A DNA stretch of 16,142 nucleotides from DASUFH01 sp036274645 (GCA_036274645.1 DASUFH010000330.1:1-16142); one strand, 5' to 3'; shown: positions 5,949 to 13,911, numbered from the stretch's first letter. Numbers and translations are program-made. Notes: a model not told the origin generated them from the letters alone.

Positions 5949-7961
5949 TTAGTTTCCGGGAATCCAGTTGTTCAACACGATGATGGGAGGCGGATCCTCG
6001 ATCGTCGCAATGATGAGGAATCGATCTCCATCGCTGACCGTGTCATATTCGGCGCCTTGAGGCAGCGGGCTGTTGAAGAGTGGTTTAGGCGTGCTGAATT
6101 CCAGGGTACCTTTTTCTCTACCGGGCGCCGCGGTGGCCATCATCAGATGGTTATCCCCTGACATGAAGTACAGCTCTGCGCCCTTGCGGCCCCACTGTGG
6201 ACTGACGCCGCCGGTGAGCGACAGGCGCTGGCGCTGGCTGATGGTTCCCGGGAATGGCTGGACATAGATTTCATTTCGTCCGCCTTCATCCGATTGATAC
6301 GCGATCCACGCGCCGTCCGGCGAAAAGCGTCCGTTGCGCTCAGACGCCAGTGTCTGAGCGACCGGGATCATGGGCCCGTTGTTCGGTGGAAGCACCGAGA
6401 GGTCGGCGTTTCCCGTACCGGTGGCGCCGACTCCGGTCAGACAAAGGATGGCCCCGTTGGGCGCCCAATCCTGTGGCATGACAATTCCAGACGGAGGTCC
6501 GATCTGACGGCTGGACCCGCTCGCCGTAGCCGGTCTTTCGATCAATCCGACTTCAACGCTTGGGGCGTTTCCTCCCCTTCGTATGGCCGCTAGAACCATA
6601 CGGTCTCCGGTCGGGGACCAGATGGCCACATTGGCAACGTCCTGCACCTGGCGTATGGCGCCGCTTTCGACATCCATCGCCCAGATGCTGCCGAGGCCAC
6701 CGGCGGTCTGCCGGTAAAAAAGGACAACCCGTCCATCCGGAGAAACGCGAGGCAGACCGGGGGAAGCCGCGTCCGCCCCGCCTATGGTCCCCAGCAATTG
6801 CCCGTTGCGGTCCATCCACATCATCTGCCGGTTCACGGTCGTGCTTTCGCGATATGCGAGCGATCCGCCTGATGAAGCAGTCAACGCTGCAACGCCCGGG
6901 GCTCTTCGATCGATGGCAACACGGTCTGCCACTACGATTGGCGCGCCAATCGATGACAGCTCTTTGGGATCGAAGCGCACGGCATTCAGCGTTCCGGCGG
7001 AAGTGGCGTAGACCAGAAAACCCTTTGTAAAGGTCGCGAAATTCACTGCGGGAAGGCCTCGCGGCGTCACCGGGCCGTCCAGAGAGCCAGCCACCAGGGA
7101 ACTCTGAGTCCTGCGCTCATAAACAATGAAGCGACGATCGTCTAGAAATTGCGGCGCGGAGTAATTTCCAGGCGCGATCGGCGCGCCAGTAATGCGGCCG
7201 CCCTGGAGAAGATCTGGCGTGGCGTTGATATTCCGGGTGGTAATCAGGATGGAATCGCCACTCCAGGAGCCACCATAGAACGTTGCCGTTTCCATCAACT
7301 CTTTTGGGACACCTCCGGCCAGATCCACCTGCAACAGCTTCTGTTTCGCAAAGAACACCACGGACTTGCCATCCGGGGAAAAGAACGGTTTCGTGGAAAC
7401 GCCTGCGCCATCCGTGCCGGCAATGGGCTCCGGCTTCGCGGAAGGATCGACCGTCTGCCGCCAGAGCTGGCGTTTGCCATCCTGTGTCGTTGCCTGGTAG
7501 ACGAGAGTCTGTCCGTCCGGAGAGAGCGCGAACCCGTAGATATCTTCGGTGTAAGGGGTGCGAAAGGTCACCTTGGACGGAATGGACGGGCCGCCGCCCG
7601 GTGAGGCCGCATTCCCGGCGTCCGCCGGCCGGACACTCGGGCGATTTCCAGCGGCGGCCACCGCCTCTGTCTGATCCTTGAAGTCATTGCGGACACGGTC
7701 AAAGTAGCCGCGAGCGCGGCTGGACTGCCCGAGGGTTTCAAAAATACTCCCTAGTTCGAGTAGCGCGTTAGCCGCCGCCTTGCGGTCCGAAGTTGAGAAC
7801 TCGGCAGCCACCCTTTCGAAGGTGTCCAGGGCGCCTTGAAGGTCTCCTGCCGTTTTCTTCGCGCGGCCCTGCTCCAACAACGCGGTTCCGGCCTGCTGCG
7901 CAAGGGTCAGTCCCGTCACGAACATCAAGATCAGCGCAAGGATGCTTAGTCTGGTCCGCAC
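5949..7961 (-). CDS. Secreted TPR and PD40 (TolB-like) beta-propeller protein
   Basis: The product is 670 residues starting at GTG 7961, with GGAGGA (7970-7965) 3 nt upstream. Residues 1-21 are a signal peptide ending in TLA. Residues about 22-97 form TPR-type helices (ALLEQGRAKKTAGDLQGALD and ALLELGSIFETLGQSSRARG). A short Gly/Pro linker follows, then from about 130 a WD40-like/PD40 propeller with SPDG turns at 147-150, 195-198, 407-410 and 547-550. The end reads YDTVSDGDRFLI...IIVLNNW. The same propeller and closing motif occur as the C-terminal part of many acidobacterial Ser/Thr protein kinases (family knowledge), but here the kinase and transmembrane segment are replaced by a signal peptide and TPRs. 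It should act in the periplasm as a protein-binding scaffold; its partner is unknown. It follows the ABC pair in the same direction but has its own leader. Confidence 0.85.
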   Translation of the reverse strand: MRTRLSILALILMFVTGLTLAQQAGTALLEQGRAKKTAGDLQGALDTFERVAAEFSTSDRKAAANALLELGSIFETLGQSSRARGYFDRVRNDFKDQTEAVAAAGNRPSVRPADAGNAASPGGGPSIPSKVTFRTPYTEDIYGFALSPDGQTLVYQATTQDGKRQLWRQTVDPSAKPEPIAGTDGAGVSTKPFFSPDGKSVVFFAKQKLLQVDLAGGVPKELMETATFYGGSWSGDSILITTRNINATPDLLQGGRITGAPIAPGNYSAPQFLDDRRFIVYERRTQSSLVAGSLDGPVTPRGLPAVNFATFTKGFLVYATSAGTLNAVRFDPKELSSIGAPIVVADRVAIDRRAPGVAALTASSGGSLAYRESTTVNRQMMWMDRNGQLLGTIGGADAASPGLPRVSPDGRVVLFYRQTAGGLGSIWAMDVESGAIRQVQDVANVAIWSPTGDRMVLAAIRRGGNAPSVEVGLIERPATASGSSRQIGPPSGIVMPQDWAPNGAILCLTGVGATGTGNADLSVLPPNNGPMIPVAQTLASERNGRFSPDGAWIAYQSDEGGRNEIYVQPFPGTISQRQRLSLTGGVSPQWGRKGAELYFMSGDNHLMMATAAPGREKGTLEFSTPKPLFNSPLPQGAEYDTVSDGDRFLIIATIEDPPPIIVLNNWIPGN

Positions 7962-8006
7962 GTTTCCTCCAGGGGATCAAAAGGGGGTCAGCGTTCGTGT
8001 CGGCAC

Positions 8007-8023
8007 AGTATATGCAAATTTGC
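8007..8023 (-). promoter_or_regulatory. Possible -10 element and 10-bp palindrome upstream of the TPR-PD40 gene
   Basis: On the minus strand TATACT (8012-8007) would be a good -10, with a start near 8000 and a leader of about 39 nt. Directly upstream GCAAATTTGC (8023-8014) is a perfect palindrome that could be an operator or simply AT-rich chance. No convincing -35 is seen, so the call is weak. Confidence 0.3.
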
Positions 8024-8072
8024 TAGCCTCCGGGGGCCTGATCTGATGACTCACCGCGTACCTGGAACGCTG

Positions 8073-8915
8073 TTATCCCAGCTTGATTTCTCGACGGGTA
8101 AACAACACGCATCCGATTCCGAAGAAGATGAGACTGTAGACGATATTGATCAGCAGTGGCTGGAGCTGAGCGCTGTAATCGATCGTCGGGGATACCTCGA
8201 CTGCCAATCCGTAGAGATTCGAATAACCGGGAGGCACGAGGTAGTCGAGAACGGCGCCAAGAGGATGGACGATGTTGTAGTACGACGCGGTGTCCGGATA
8301 GTCCTTCATGACTCCGACCACCCCCGGGAGGAACGCGAATAGGACCGCAAGCGCGCCGGAAAGAGCCGCGCTGAATACCGTGCTTAATGCCAGCGCAATG
8401 CCCGTATAGAGCAACGTGGCGACGAGGGTCTGGGCGAGTCCCAACGCCACGAATCGCGTAAAGCTCACGTCCAGGTAAGACGCGACCGCGAGATGAAACA
8501 TCAGTCCCAGAAGGAGTGAGAGGGCGGCAAACACTTTGACCGCGGCCCACTTCCCGAAAAGAAGCTCCCAGCGGGCGATCGGCCGGGAGAGCACGGTGAT
8601 AATGGTCCGGGCATTGACCTCTCGTGACAGCGCGCCCGCGCCAACGAGAATTCCAAATGCAATACACAGGACGCTCCATTCATTCAGACCACCGGCCAGA
8701 GTCGCCGGACGCTGCTCCTTGAGCCGCTCCAGAATCATCTCGCGCGATGGACCTCGCCCACCCCGGCCGACGTTCTCCGGCAGGAGGCTGGGCGCAAGCA
8801 GGGTCGGCAGCAGACGGACAGTGATCAGGAGAATGGCGACCACCCACAGGTACATGGAGCGCGCGGCCAGGATGCCGCGAAAGGCGTTCCGGGACAACAG
8901 TATCAGCCGGCTCAT
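8073..8915 (-). CDS. ABC-2 type transporter permease
   Basis: The 280-residue product has about six membrane segments, near residues 20-41, 78-95, 123-148, 155-177, 181-202 and 251-272. A long polar loop lies between the first two (about 45-77, ENVGRGGRGPSREMILERLK). The motif SREVNARTIITVLSRPIARWELLFGKW (97-123) is typical of ABC-2 permeases of the ABC2_membrane_2 type. There the cytosolic E-x-x-x-x-T-I-x-x-L-x-x-P segment follows helix 2. Its ATG shares one base with the stop of the ATPase gene (TGATG at 8917-8913), so the two are translated together and form one exporter. The substrate cannot be told from sequence. The gene ends at TAA 8073, about 110 nt before the start of the TPR-PD40 gene. 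Confidence 0.87.
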   Translation of the reverse strand: MSRLILLSRNAFRGILAARSMYLWVVAILLITVRLLPTLLAPSLLPENVGRGGRGPSREMILERLKEQRPATLAGGLNEWSVLCIAFGILVGAGALSREVNARTIITVLSRPIARWELLFGKWAAVKVFAALSLLLGLMFHLAVASYLDVSFTRFVALGLAQTLVATLLYTGIALALSTVFSAALSGALAVLFAFLPGVVGVMKDYPDTASYYNIVHPLGAVLDYLVPPGYSNLYGLAVEVSPTIDYSAQLQPLLINIVYSLIFFGIGCVLFTRREIKLG

Positions 8916-9841
8916 CAGGCCCTCCCCACATGTTTCATGTACGCGTCCTCCAGCGAACTGCCCCTGTGGCGCTGGATCGCGCCAATTTCAACGGGCAGCT
9001 CGACAAGCTTCCGGAGCAGTTCCCGCTTTCCAGACGAATCACACAGCAATACGGCAACCTCACCCTCAAGGCTGAGCAGACGGAGGTCCGGCTCCAGGCT
9101 CTCGCGAACGGCGCTGGTGAAGCCGAGAACTTCAATGGCCCAATCCTGGTTGGCGGCCCCGAACGAACTGATCTGGTCCGCAAAGGCCACTTCGCCGCGA
9201 CGGATCATCACGACCTCGTCGCAGACGCGTTCGACATCGGCCAGGATGTGGCTGCTGAGGAACACCGTTTTGCCTTTCGCTTTTTCCTCGCGGATGATTT
9301 CGAGAACCAGCCGGCGGCCTTCCGGATCCAGTCCACTTGTGGGCTCATCCAGAATCAACAACTCGGGCTCATGCAGCAAAGCCTGCGCCAGCCCCAGGCG
9401 TTGTGTCATCCCTTTGGAGAGTCCGGAGGTCCGACGATTACCAGCCTCGCTGATGCCGAGACGCTCCAGTTGAGCGGGGACCGCGCGCGCCAGGGTGTCT
9501 GCCGGCACACCGGCCAGTTGCCCGTAATAGCGCAGGGCCTGGGCTACCGTGTAGAAGGGATAGGGATGAAAAATCTCCGACTGATATCCGATGCGGGCTC
9601 GCGCCGCCGCCGTTCCGGCGGGGCCTCCGAACACCTTCAGCCTGCCACTGTCCGGATTCAGAAGCCCGAGCAGGGAATGAATCGTCGTTGTCTTTCCGGC
9701 GCCGTTCGGTCCGACGAATGCGCTGATGGTTCCCTGCCTCACGGTCAGGCTCAGATTCCGGACTGCGAAAACCGGATTGCGCCGGAGACCGGAACGGTAG
9801 GTCTTGGTCAGATTCTCAATCTCGATGGCAGGCTGGCTCAT
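8915..9841 (-). CDS. ABC transporter ATP-binding protein
   Basis: The 308-residue ATPase has a complete nucleotide-binding domain: Walker A GPNGAGKTT (44-52), Q-loop IGYQSE (Gln87), signature LSKGM (141-145), Walker B LLILDEPT (161-168) and the switch His198 in SSHIL. About 90 further residues form the C-terminal extension often seen in ATPases paired with ABC-2 permeases. GAGGAA lies just before the ATG at 9841. It pairs with the permease immediately downstream, sharing one base. It belongs to the broad CcmA/YfiL-like group of exporters for lipids, drugs or polysaccharides, and I cannot narrow the substrate. It is separated from the natB operon by the 9888-9984 repeat element and a gene remnant, so it is probably a separate transcript or a distal, attenuated part. 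Confidence 0.92.
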   Translation of the reverse strand: MSQPAIEIENLTKTYRSGLRRNPVFAVRNLSLTVRQGTISAFVGPNGAGKTTTIHSLLGLLNPDSGRLKVFGGPAGTAAARARIGYQSEIFHPYPFYTVAQALRYYGQLAGVPADTLARAVPAQLERLGISEAGNRRTSGLSKGMTQRLGLAQALLHEPELLILDEPTSGLDPEGRRLVLEIIREEKAKGKTVFLSSHILADVERVCDEVVMIRRGEVAFADQISSFGAANQDWAIEVLGFTSAVRESLEPDLRLLSLEGEVAVLLCDSSGKRELLRKLVELPVEIGAIQRHRGSSLEDAYMKHVGRA

Positions 9842-9887
9842 GGGTTCCTCGCGTGAGCGCGGTAATGCGCGCCCAGAGTATCTAGAC

Positions 9888-9984
9888 TTCTGTCTCGAAA
9901 CGGTGATTTTTTCGGAATGGGCGTCCCCCTTGTAGGGGCGGTCTATGACCGCCCTTTCCCTTCGCCTCCAGTTTCGAGACAGAA
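9888..9984. repeat. 97-bp inverted-repeat element with REP-like core, family member 2
   Basis: The ends TTCTGTCTCGAAAC (9888-9901) and GTTTCGAGACAGAA (9971-9984) are perfect 14-bp inverted repeats. Inside, GGGCGGTC/GACCGCCC (9936-9943, 9947-9954) forms an 8-bp hairpin with loop TAT. CCCCT/AGGGG (9926-9930, 9934-9938) forms a competing one that shares the AGGGG arm. The core 9940-9954 equals 5733-5747. Size, terminal repeats and intergenic position fit a MITE or REP doublet; I see no clear target-site duplication. Confidence 0.65.
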
Positions 9985-9989
9985 ATTAA

Positions 9990-10361
9990 CTAAACGACGG
10001 GGAATCCCGATTCATTAACGGGCGGAGCTGTTTCACCTCCGTGCAAAGAAAGGTGGCGTCTCAGTTTGAATTTCGCTTCGCGAAATTCCTCTCTGTCCCT
10101 GATTCCCTGCAACAGGTCGTCGGGACGGTGTTGATCCGCCGGGAAGCGCGCGGCCAGGCGCGGCACGGAAATCGGCTGCGCATAACTCTTGCCCGGGCGA
10201 TAGTCGGCGCGAAACAGGGTGTCGTATTCGAGCCGGCCGATCTTCCATTGGCCCGCCGTCTCTTTCCGATAATGGACGCGGTAGACGCCTCCCTCCCACC
10301 ACGTCCGCACGCCCTCGCCGTGCAGGCGAGCCATGGCGGCAAGTGATGTCTCGGTCTCATC
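9990..10361 (-). pseudogene. 5'-truncated SnoaL/NTF2-like protein (C-terminal half)
   Basis: Directly at the natB stop codon, in another frame, the minus strand starts to read DETETSLAAMARLHGEGVRT. It goes on with VYRVHYRKE, QWKIGRLEYDTLFRADYRPG and SVPRLAARFPADQHRPDDLL. This is the second half of a SnoaL-like (NTF2-fold) domain, in which a V-Y-x-D/H strand, a W-K-I-x-R-L strand and a W/F-x-A-D-Y-x-x-G loop come in that order (family knowledge). The front half is absent. The frame upstream lies inside natB and has unrelated sequence. An ATG at 10334 could give a 114-residue product, but it lacks a Shine-Dalgarno and half the fold. The frame also carries a 9-bp-arm palindrome at 10068-10088 and ends 6 nt from the repeat element, suggesting rearrangement around it. 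Confidence 0.5.
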
Positions 10362-11532
10362 TCCCGACGATGAGCCGTTCGCTGCGGAACAGGCGGCCGG
10401 TAAGCCATACGAACAGCGCCGCCAGGGCAAAAGTGGACAATGCGGCAAGCCCGAACGCGAGGGCAGACGGCGCTTCCCCTCCGATAATCTCGGTCGCCAG
10501 TTCAAATTGGCCCAGGATCGGTATCGGGGCCATCCACGGCCCGACGGCGCGCGGGAAGACAACGCCTCCCATCAAGCCCAGCATTGGAACCATGATCAGG
10601 TAGCCCATGTATTGCTGCGCTTCCTTGAACGTGCGGGCGAAGGATGCAAGATAAACCTGCAGCGCCGGCGCCAGCAGCGCCATGGGCAATACGGTCAGGA
10701 GAAGCCGCCCCATCTGCGCCGGCGCGAAGGTGAAACGGATCCCGAGATCCTCAAACGGGACGAGCAGGAGAGCGAGAGTCACGAGGACCAGCGTGATCGT
10801 CATGCCGCCGGCCGATGAGATCGCCGCGCTCAGCCATTTCCCGATCACGATTTCCATACGCGGGACCGGGTTCAGCAGCAGCGATTCGAGCGATCCGCGC
10901 TCGCGTTCCCCGGCTGTCGAGTCCGTCGCGATTTGAATCGCCGAAGTGAATGCCGCCAGGATCACGAAGAGCGGAATCAGGTTGAAGATCGGGGCGGCGC
11001 GCTGTTGGGCGCTGGAAACCTCGACGTCTTCGATCGACAGTGTGTTGACGATTGACGGGCTGACGCCCCGCACAACCAGCCGCAGGCTGCCGATCTCCGC
11101 GCTGTAACGCTGCAGGAGAAGGCGCAGCCGGCGGACCTTGGCCTGGGACGCGGTCTGCGCCGTATCGGAAACGAGTTGCACGGACGCCGGGATGGCTCTG
11201 TCGAAGTCCTCAGCGAAGTCCTTCGGGATCACCAGGACCATATCCTCCACACGCTCGCGAACCGCTTTCTCGGGATCGGCGGGGCCATCGACGATCTCGA
11301 CACCGCCCTGCTGGCCCAGCCAGTCGACCAGCAACGGCGCATTTTTCTGGCCGACAACCGGGATCTTGATCGCCTGTGCGCCACGCTGCTGCTGGGCGAT
11401 GCTCCGCAGCATGAACGTCACCAGGAGCGGCCCGACGAGCGACCCGATCAACAGCGAATAGATGGCCCGCTTGTCACGGAACGCGTCGGTGAGTTCCTTG
11501 CGCACGATGACGGCTACGCGCCTGACGTTCAT
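10357..11532 (-). CDS. natB: NatB-like ABC-2 permease
   Basis: The 391-residue permease has an N-terminal RKELTDAFRDKRAI segment leading into a first helix (about 24-45). A large extracytoplasmic domain follows (about 46-180), then roughly five or six more helices from about 182 to 378. This asymmetric layout and the motif TAGERERGSLESLLLNPVP (206-224) are characteristic of the NatB/ABC2_membrane_3 group (COG1668-type), originally described as part of a sodium exporter in Bacillus. The symbol reflects family membership; sodium is not shown to be the substrate here. Its ATG overlaps the natA stop by 4 nt (ATGA at 11532-11529), so the pair is translationally coupled. The stop at 10357 abuts the SnoaL remnant. 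Confidence 0.87.
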   Translation of the reverse strand: MNVRRVAVIVRKELTDAFRDKRAIYSLLIGSLVGPLLVTFMLRSIAQQQRGAQAIKIPVVGQKNAPLLVDWLGQQGGVEIVDGPADPEKAVRERVEDMVLVIPKDFAEDFDRAIPASVQLVSDTAQTASQAKVRRLRLLLQRYSAEIGSLRLVVRGVSPSIVNTLSIEDVEVSSAQQRAAPIFNLIPLFVILAAFTSAIQIATDSTAGERERGSLESLLLNPVPRMEIVIGKWLSAAISSAGGMTITLVLVTLALLLVPFEDLGIRFTFAPAQMGRLLLTVLPMALLAPALQVYLASFARTFKEAQQYMGYLIMVPMLGLMGGVVFPRAVGPWMAPIPILGQFELATEIIGGEAPSALAFGLAALSTFALAALFVWLTGRLFRSERLIVGR

Positions 11533-12260
11533 CTGTCCAGCCGCTCCAATCCGGTGAGGGCGACAAAGGCGTCCTCGAGGTTCTCGTGTCCGGTCTGGGC
11601 ACGCAGTTCGTCGGGCGCGCCCTCCGCCACCACGCGGCCCTGAGCGATCACGACGATGCGGTCGCAGAGGGCCGATACTTCCTGCATGATGTGACTGGAG
11701 AAAACGACGCAGTGACCTTCGGCGCGCAGTCTGCGGATCACGTCGCGAATGGCGCGTGTCGCGATCACGTCCAGGCCGTTGGTGGGCTCGTCGAGCAGCA
11801 CATTCCTGGGGCGATGCACGAGAGCGCGGGCGATCGCGACCCTGGCGCGTTCGCCATGAGAGAAGCCGGCAACGCGCCGGTCGAGGATATCCGCCATGCC
11901 CAGCGTGTCCGCCCAGTGCGAAAGATTCGCCTGCAGCGTCGTTTCAGGCATACCGCGCAAGCGGCCGAAATATTCGATGTGTTCGCGTGACGTCAGGCGT
12001 GGATACAGCCCGGCAACGTCAGGAAGAGCGCCCATCCGGGATTGCGCTGTTTGCGGATCGGCGGTGACCTCCGCGCCGTCGACATCGATGGAACCGCCGC
12101 CGGGCTGGATCAGGCCGTAGATCATACGCAGGGTCGTGGTTTTACCGGCTCCATTGGGACCGAGAAGGCCGGTCACGCAGCCATCTGCAGCGGTGAAAGA
12201 GACATTGTCGACGGCCGTGACGGATCCGAATTGTTTGCGCACTCCCTCGACGCGAATCAT
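11529..12260 (-). CDS. natA: NatA-like ABC transporter ATP-binding protein
   Basis: The 243-residue ATPase starts at ATG 12260 (MIRVEGVRKQFGSVTAVDNV). Longer in-frame starts run into the hydrolase gene and encode unrelated sequence. Walker A is GPNGAGKTT (34-42), Walker B VLLDEPT (154-160) and the switch His190 in SSHIM. The signature loop reads FSHGE (133-137) in place of LSGGQ. The Q-loop region MGALPDVAGLYPRLT has Asp where most ABC proteins have Gln, as also seen in some NatA-type proteins. Both ends overlap neighbours by 4 nt: the hydrolase stop upstream and the natB start downstream. It should energise the NatB permease. The substrate is unproven. Confidence 0.9.
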   Translation of the reverse strand: MIRVEGVRKQFGSVTAVDNVSFTAADGCVTGLLGPNGAGKTTTLRMIYGLIQPGGGSIDVDGAEVTADPQTAQSRMGALPDVAGLYPRLTSREHIEYFGRLRGMPETTLQANLSHWADTLGMADILDRRVAGFSHGERARVAIARALVHRPRNVLLDEPTNGLDVIATRAIRDVIRRLRAEGHCVVFSSHIMQEVSALCDRIVVIAQGRVVAEGAPDELRAQTGHENLEDAFVALTGLERLDR

Positions 12261-13774
12261 TGCGATGTCCCGCGCTGGCCTGGGCGCAGTTCCGTCGTGG
12301 GCGCGCCCGCGGCGCGTGGTCCGGAATAGCCCAGAAAGAACGGCCTGCGATGCAGTTTCTCGACACAGGATGAATCGAGGTTCGCGCTGGAGGCTTCGTT
12401 GAGGAACTGCCGGATCATCTGAATGGTACAGCCCCGGTTGAACGTTCCATGCCCGGCGCCCGGAACCACAATGTGCCGCGCGCCCGGCCACTCCATGGCA
12501 ATTTCCTCGCCCCACACCGGGGGCGTGACAGGATCGAACTCGCCGGACAGTATCAGCGCCGGCGCATCGATGGAAAACGGTTCGTAAAAGTCGGCAGGAA
12601 CCTGGCCGCGCGGCCAGAATTTGCAGGGCGCCAGGAACAACTCGGCGAGGGTCTTGTCCATGAACGTTCCGGAGGTCTCGCGTTCGATGGCGCCGTCGGC
12701 GATGCGTGGAGCGTCTTCGGCGCAAACGACCGAATAGCGCATGCCCAGGCTGATCTGGTCCAGCGCGCCTTCGTTCAGCGAGCCCAGGGCCATCAAGCCC
12801 TGGAAGTCGCCCGCTTCGGCCTGAGTAATCAGGAAGGGAAGCACAGCGCTTGTTTCCGGCGAATAGAGCGCGCTGAAAACGATGCTCGCGACCATCGGCC
12901 GGTTCACGCGGACCTCGCGTCCTTCTCCCGTGCGCGGATTCGTAACCCGGATCTTTTCAGGGCGCGCGTCGAGTCTGTCCAGCAGGCGCTCGAAGCGCCC
13001 GGCAAGATCAGGAAAGCGATCATTGCACCCGGGATCGGCGGCGCAATCGCCGGCGAGCAGCGAAAACGCGCGCTGCGAGTCGCGCGCCATGTACAGGGGC
13101 AGCGACATGTCCGGCGTCGCAACCCCGTCCAGGATCACGGCGCGCAACTGATCCGGATGCTGCCTGGCGTATGCGATGGCGGCGCGGGCGCCGTAGGATC
13201 CGCCGTAGACGTTGATCTTGCCGTAGCCCAGGTATGCCCGGACCTCGTCCAGGTCATCCATGGCGATGGAAGTCGTATACAGGCTGGGGTCGGCGTCATA
13301 CCCGGAGAGACAATCCTTCAGGTTCTCAATCGTCGCTTTGAGGTCGGCTTCCTGTTCCTTTTCTTCGGCCAGCTTGCACGCCAGTGAGTTCGATTTTCCC
13401 GTACCTCGCTGGTCGACCAGCACGACGTCGCGATCGATCAGCACCTGCCGGAAGGCTTCCTTGAGCTGCGGCGCCAGCTGCGCCGCGCCCTGTCCCGGTC
13501 CTCCGGCCAGGAAGAACAGGGGATCTGCCACTGACGTCCGCCTCAGGCCCGGCAGCACGACCACGTTCAACGCGATTCTGCGTCCCGTTTGCGCCGCCCG
13601 GTTTTCCCACACCTCGACCCTGCCGCAATAGGAATCCAGCGGACCATCCTCGCTGGAACAACGCTCCAGGCGATTCAGCGCGTCGGTCTGGTTCTTTCTG
13701 CCGCCACAGGAAAAGAGCGCTCCACAGAGGGCAAGGCTCGCCAGGAGCGCGGCGCAATGCTTGGGGTGGATCAT
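12257..13774 (-). CDS. Lipoprotein alpha/beta hydrolase (tripeptidyl/prolyl aminopeptidase-like, TAP-like C-terminus)
   Basis: Starting at ATG 13774 gives 505 residues beginning with a lipoprotein signal: hydrophobic ALLASLALCGA and lipobox LFSC with Cys23. Upstream in-frame starts would put 24 extra charged residues before it. The oxyanion region is LAGGPGQG (89-96), followed by VLVDQRGTGKS (119-128). The nucleophile elbow is GGSYG with Ser193, the acid is probably Asp414 in GEFDPVTPP, and the base His442 in GAGHG. This order and the long cap between Ser and Asp fit the SlpD/SlpE and TAP-like peptidases (peptidase S33 relatives), which remove peptides or hydrolyse esters outside the cytoplasm. 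It is the first large gene of a tightly overlapping operon with natA and natB. The stop overlaps the natA ATG in ATGA. That linkage is what is unusual here. Only a weak AGGG precedes the start. Confidence 0.88.
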   Translation of the reverse strand: MIHPKHCAALLASLALCGALFSCGGRKNQTDALNRLERCSSEDGPLDSYCGRVEVWENRAAQTGRRIALNVVVLPGLRRTSVADPLFFLAGGPGQGAAQLAPQLKEAFRQVLIDRDVVLVDQRGTGKSNSLACKLAEEKEQEADLKATIENLKDCLSGYDADPSLYTTSIAMDDLDEVRAYLGYGKINVYGGSYGARAAIAYARQHPDQLRAVILDGVATPDMSLPLYMARDSQRAFSLLAGDCAADPGCNDRFPDLAGRFERLLDRLDARPEKIRVTNPRTGEGREVRVNRPMVASIVFSALYSPETSAVLPFLITQAEAGDFQGLMALGSLNEGALDQISLGMRYSVVCAEDAPRIADGAIERETSGTFMDKTLAELFLAPCKFWPRGQVPADFYEPFSIDAPALILSGEFDPVTPPVWGEEIAMEWPGARHIVVPGAGHGTFNRGCTIQMIRQFLNEASSANLDSSCVEKLHRRPFFLGYSGPRAAGAPTTELRPGQRGTSQ

Positions 13775-13911
13775 GACGACCCTGGCGCGGCTGATTCCAT
13801 CTCCAGACAGGCCGGTTCTTCCTCGATCGCGCCGCATTCCTGCCATCCGGAGACCTCGACCACGAACGCCTGTGGCAGAATCGCCGCCGGCATGATTAAT
13901 TCTGACGCCAT
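13771..13911 (-). CDS. Possible small ORF coupled to the hydrolase gene (46 aa)
   Basis: MASELIMPAAILPQAFVVEV, then SGWQECGAIEEEPACLEMES, ends at TGA 13773-13771, which overlaps the hydrolase ATG in an ATGA junction. AAGG sits 3 nt before the ATG. A TTG at 13971 would extend it to 66 residues, and the frame stays open back to the stop of the four-cysteine gene at 14086. The composition looks protein-like, with alternating hydrophobic and acidic residues, but I recognise no family. It is the only candidate gene in the 311-nt stretch between 13774 and 14086. It could be a leader for coupled translation of the hydrolase or a chance ORF. Confidence 0.3.
   Translation of the reverse strand: MASELIMPAAILPQAFVVEVSGWQECGAIEEEPACLEMESAAPGSS

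Noticed and set aside
8930..9856. 308-codon plus-strand ORF opposite the ABC ATPase gene
   Set aside because: It is the mirror of a gene with all ABC motifs intact. Its own translation has no domain-like pattern and is explained by GC-rich codon bias.
10068..10088. Palindrome with 9-bp arms GAATTTCGC/GCGAAATTC
   Set aside because: It lies inside the SnoaL remnant, with no T-run or repeat elsewhere in the window, so I could not assign a role.
12261..12725. Upstream extension of natA
   Set aside because: The added 155 residues read as an out-of-frame shadow of the hydrolase gene, and the ATG at 12260 gives the standard NatA N-terminus.
12449..13387. 312-codon plus-strand ORF opposite the hydrolase
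   Set aside because: The translation is Arg/Gly/Gln-rich with no motif, and it lies fully inside a gene with a complete catalytic triad on the other strand.
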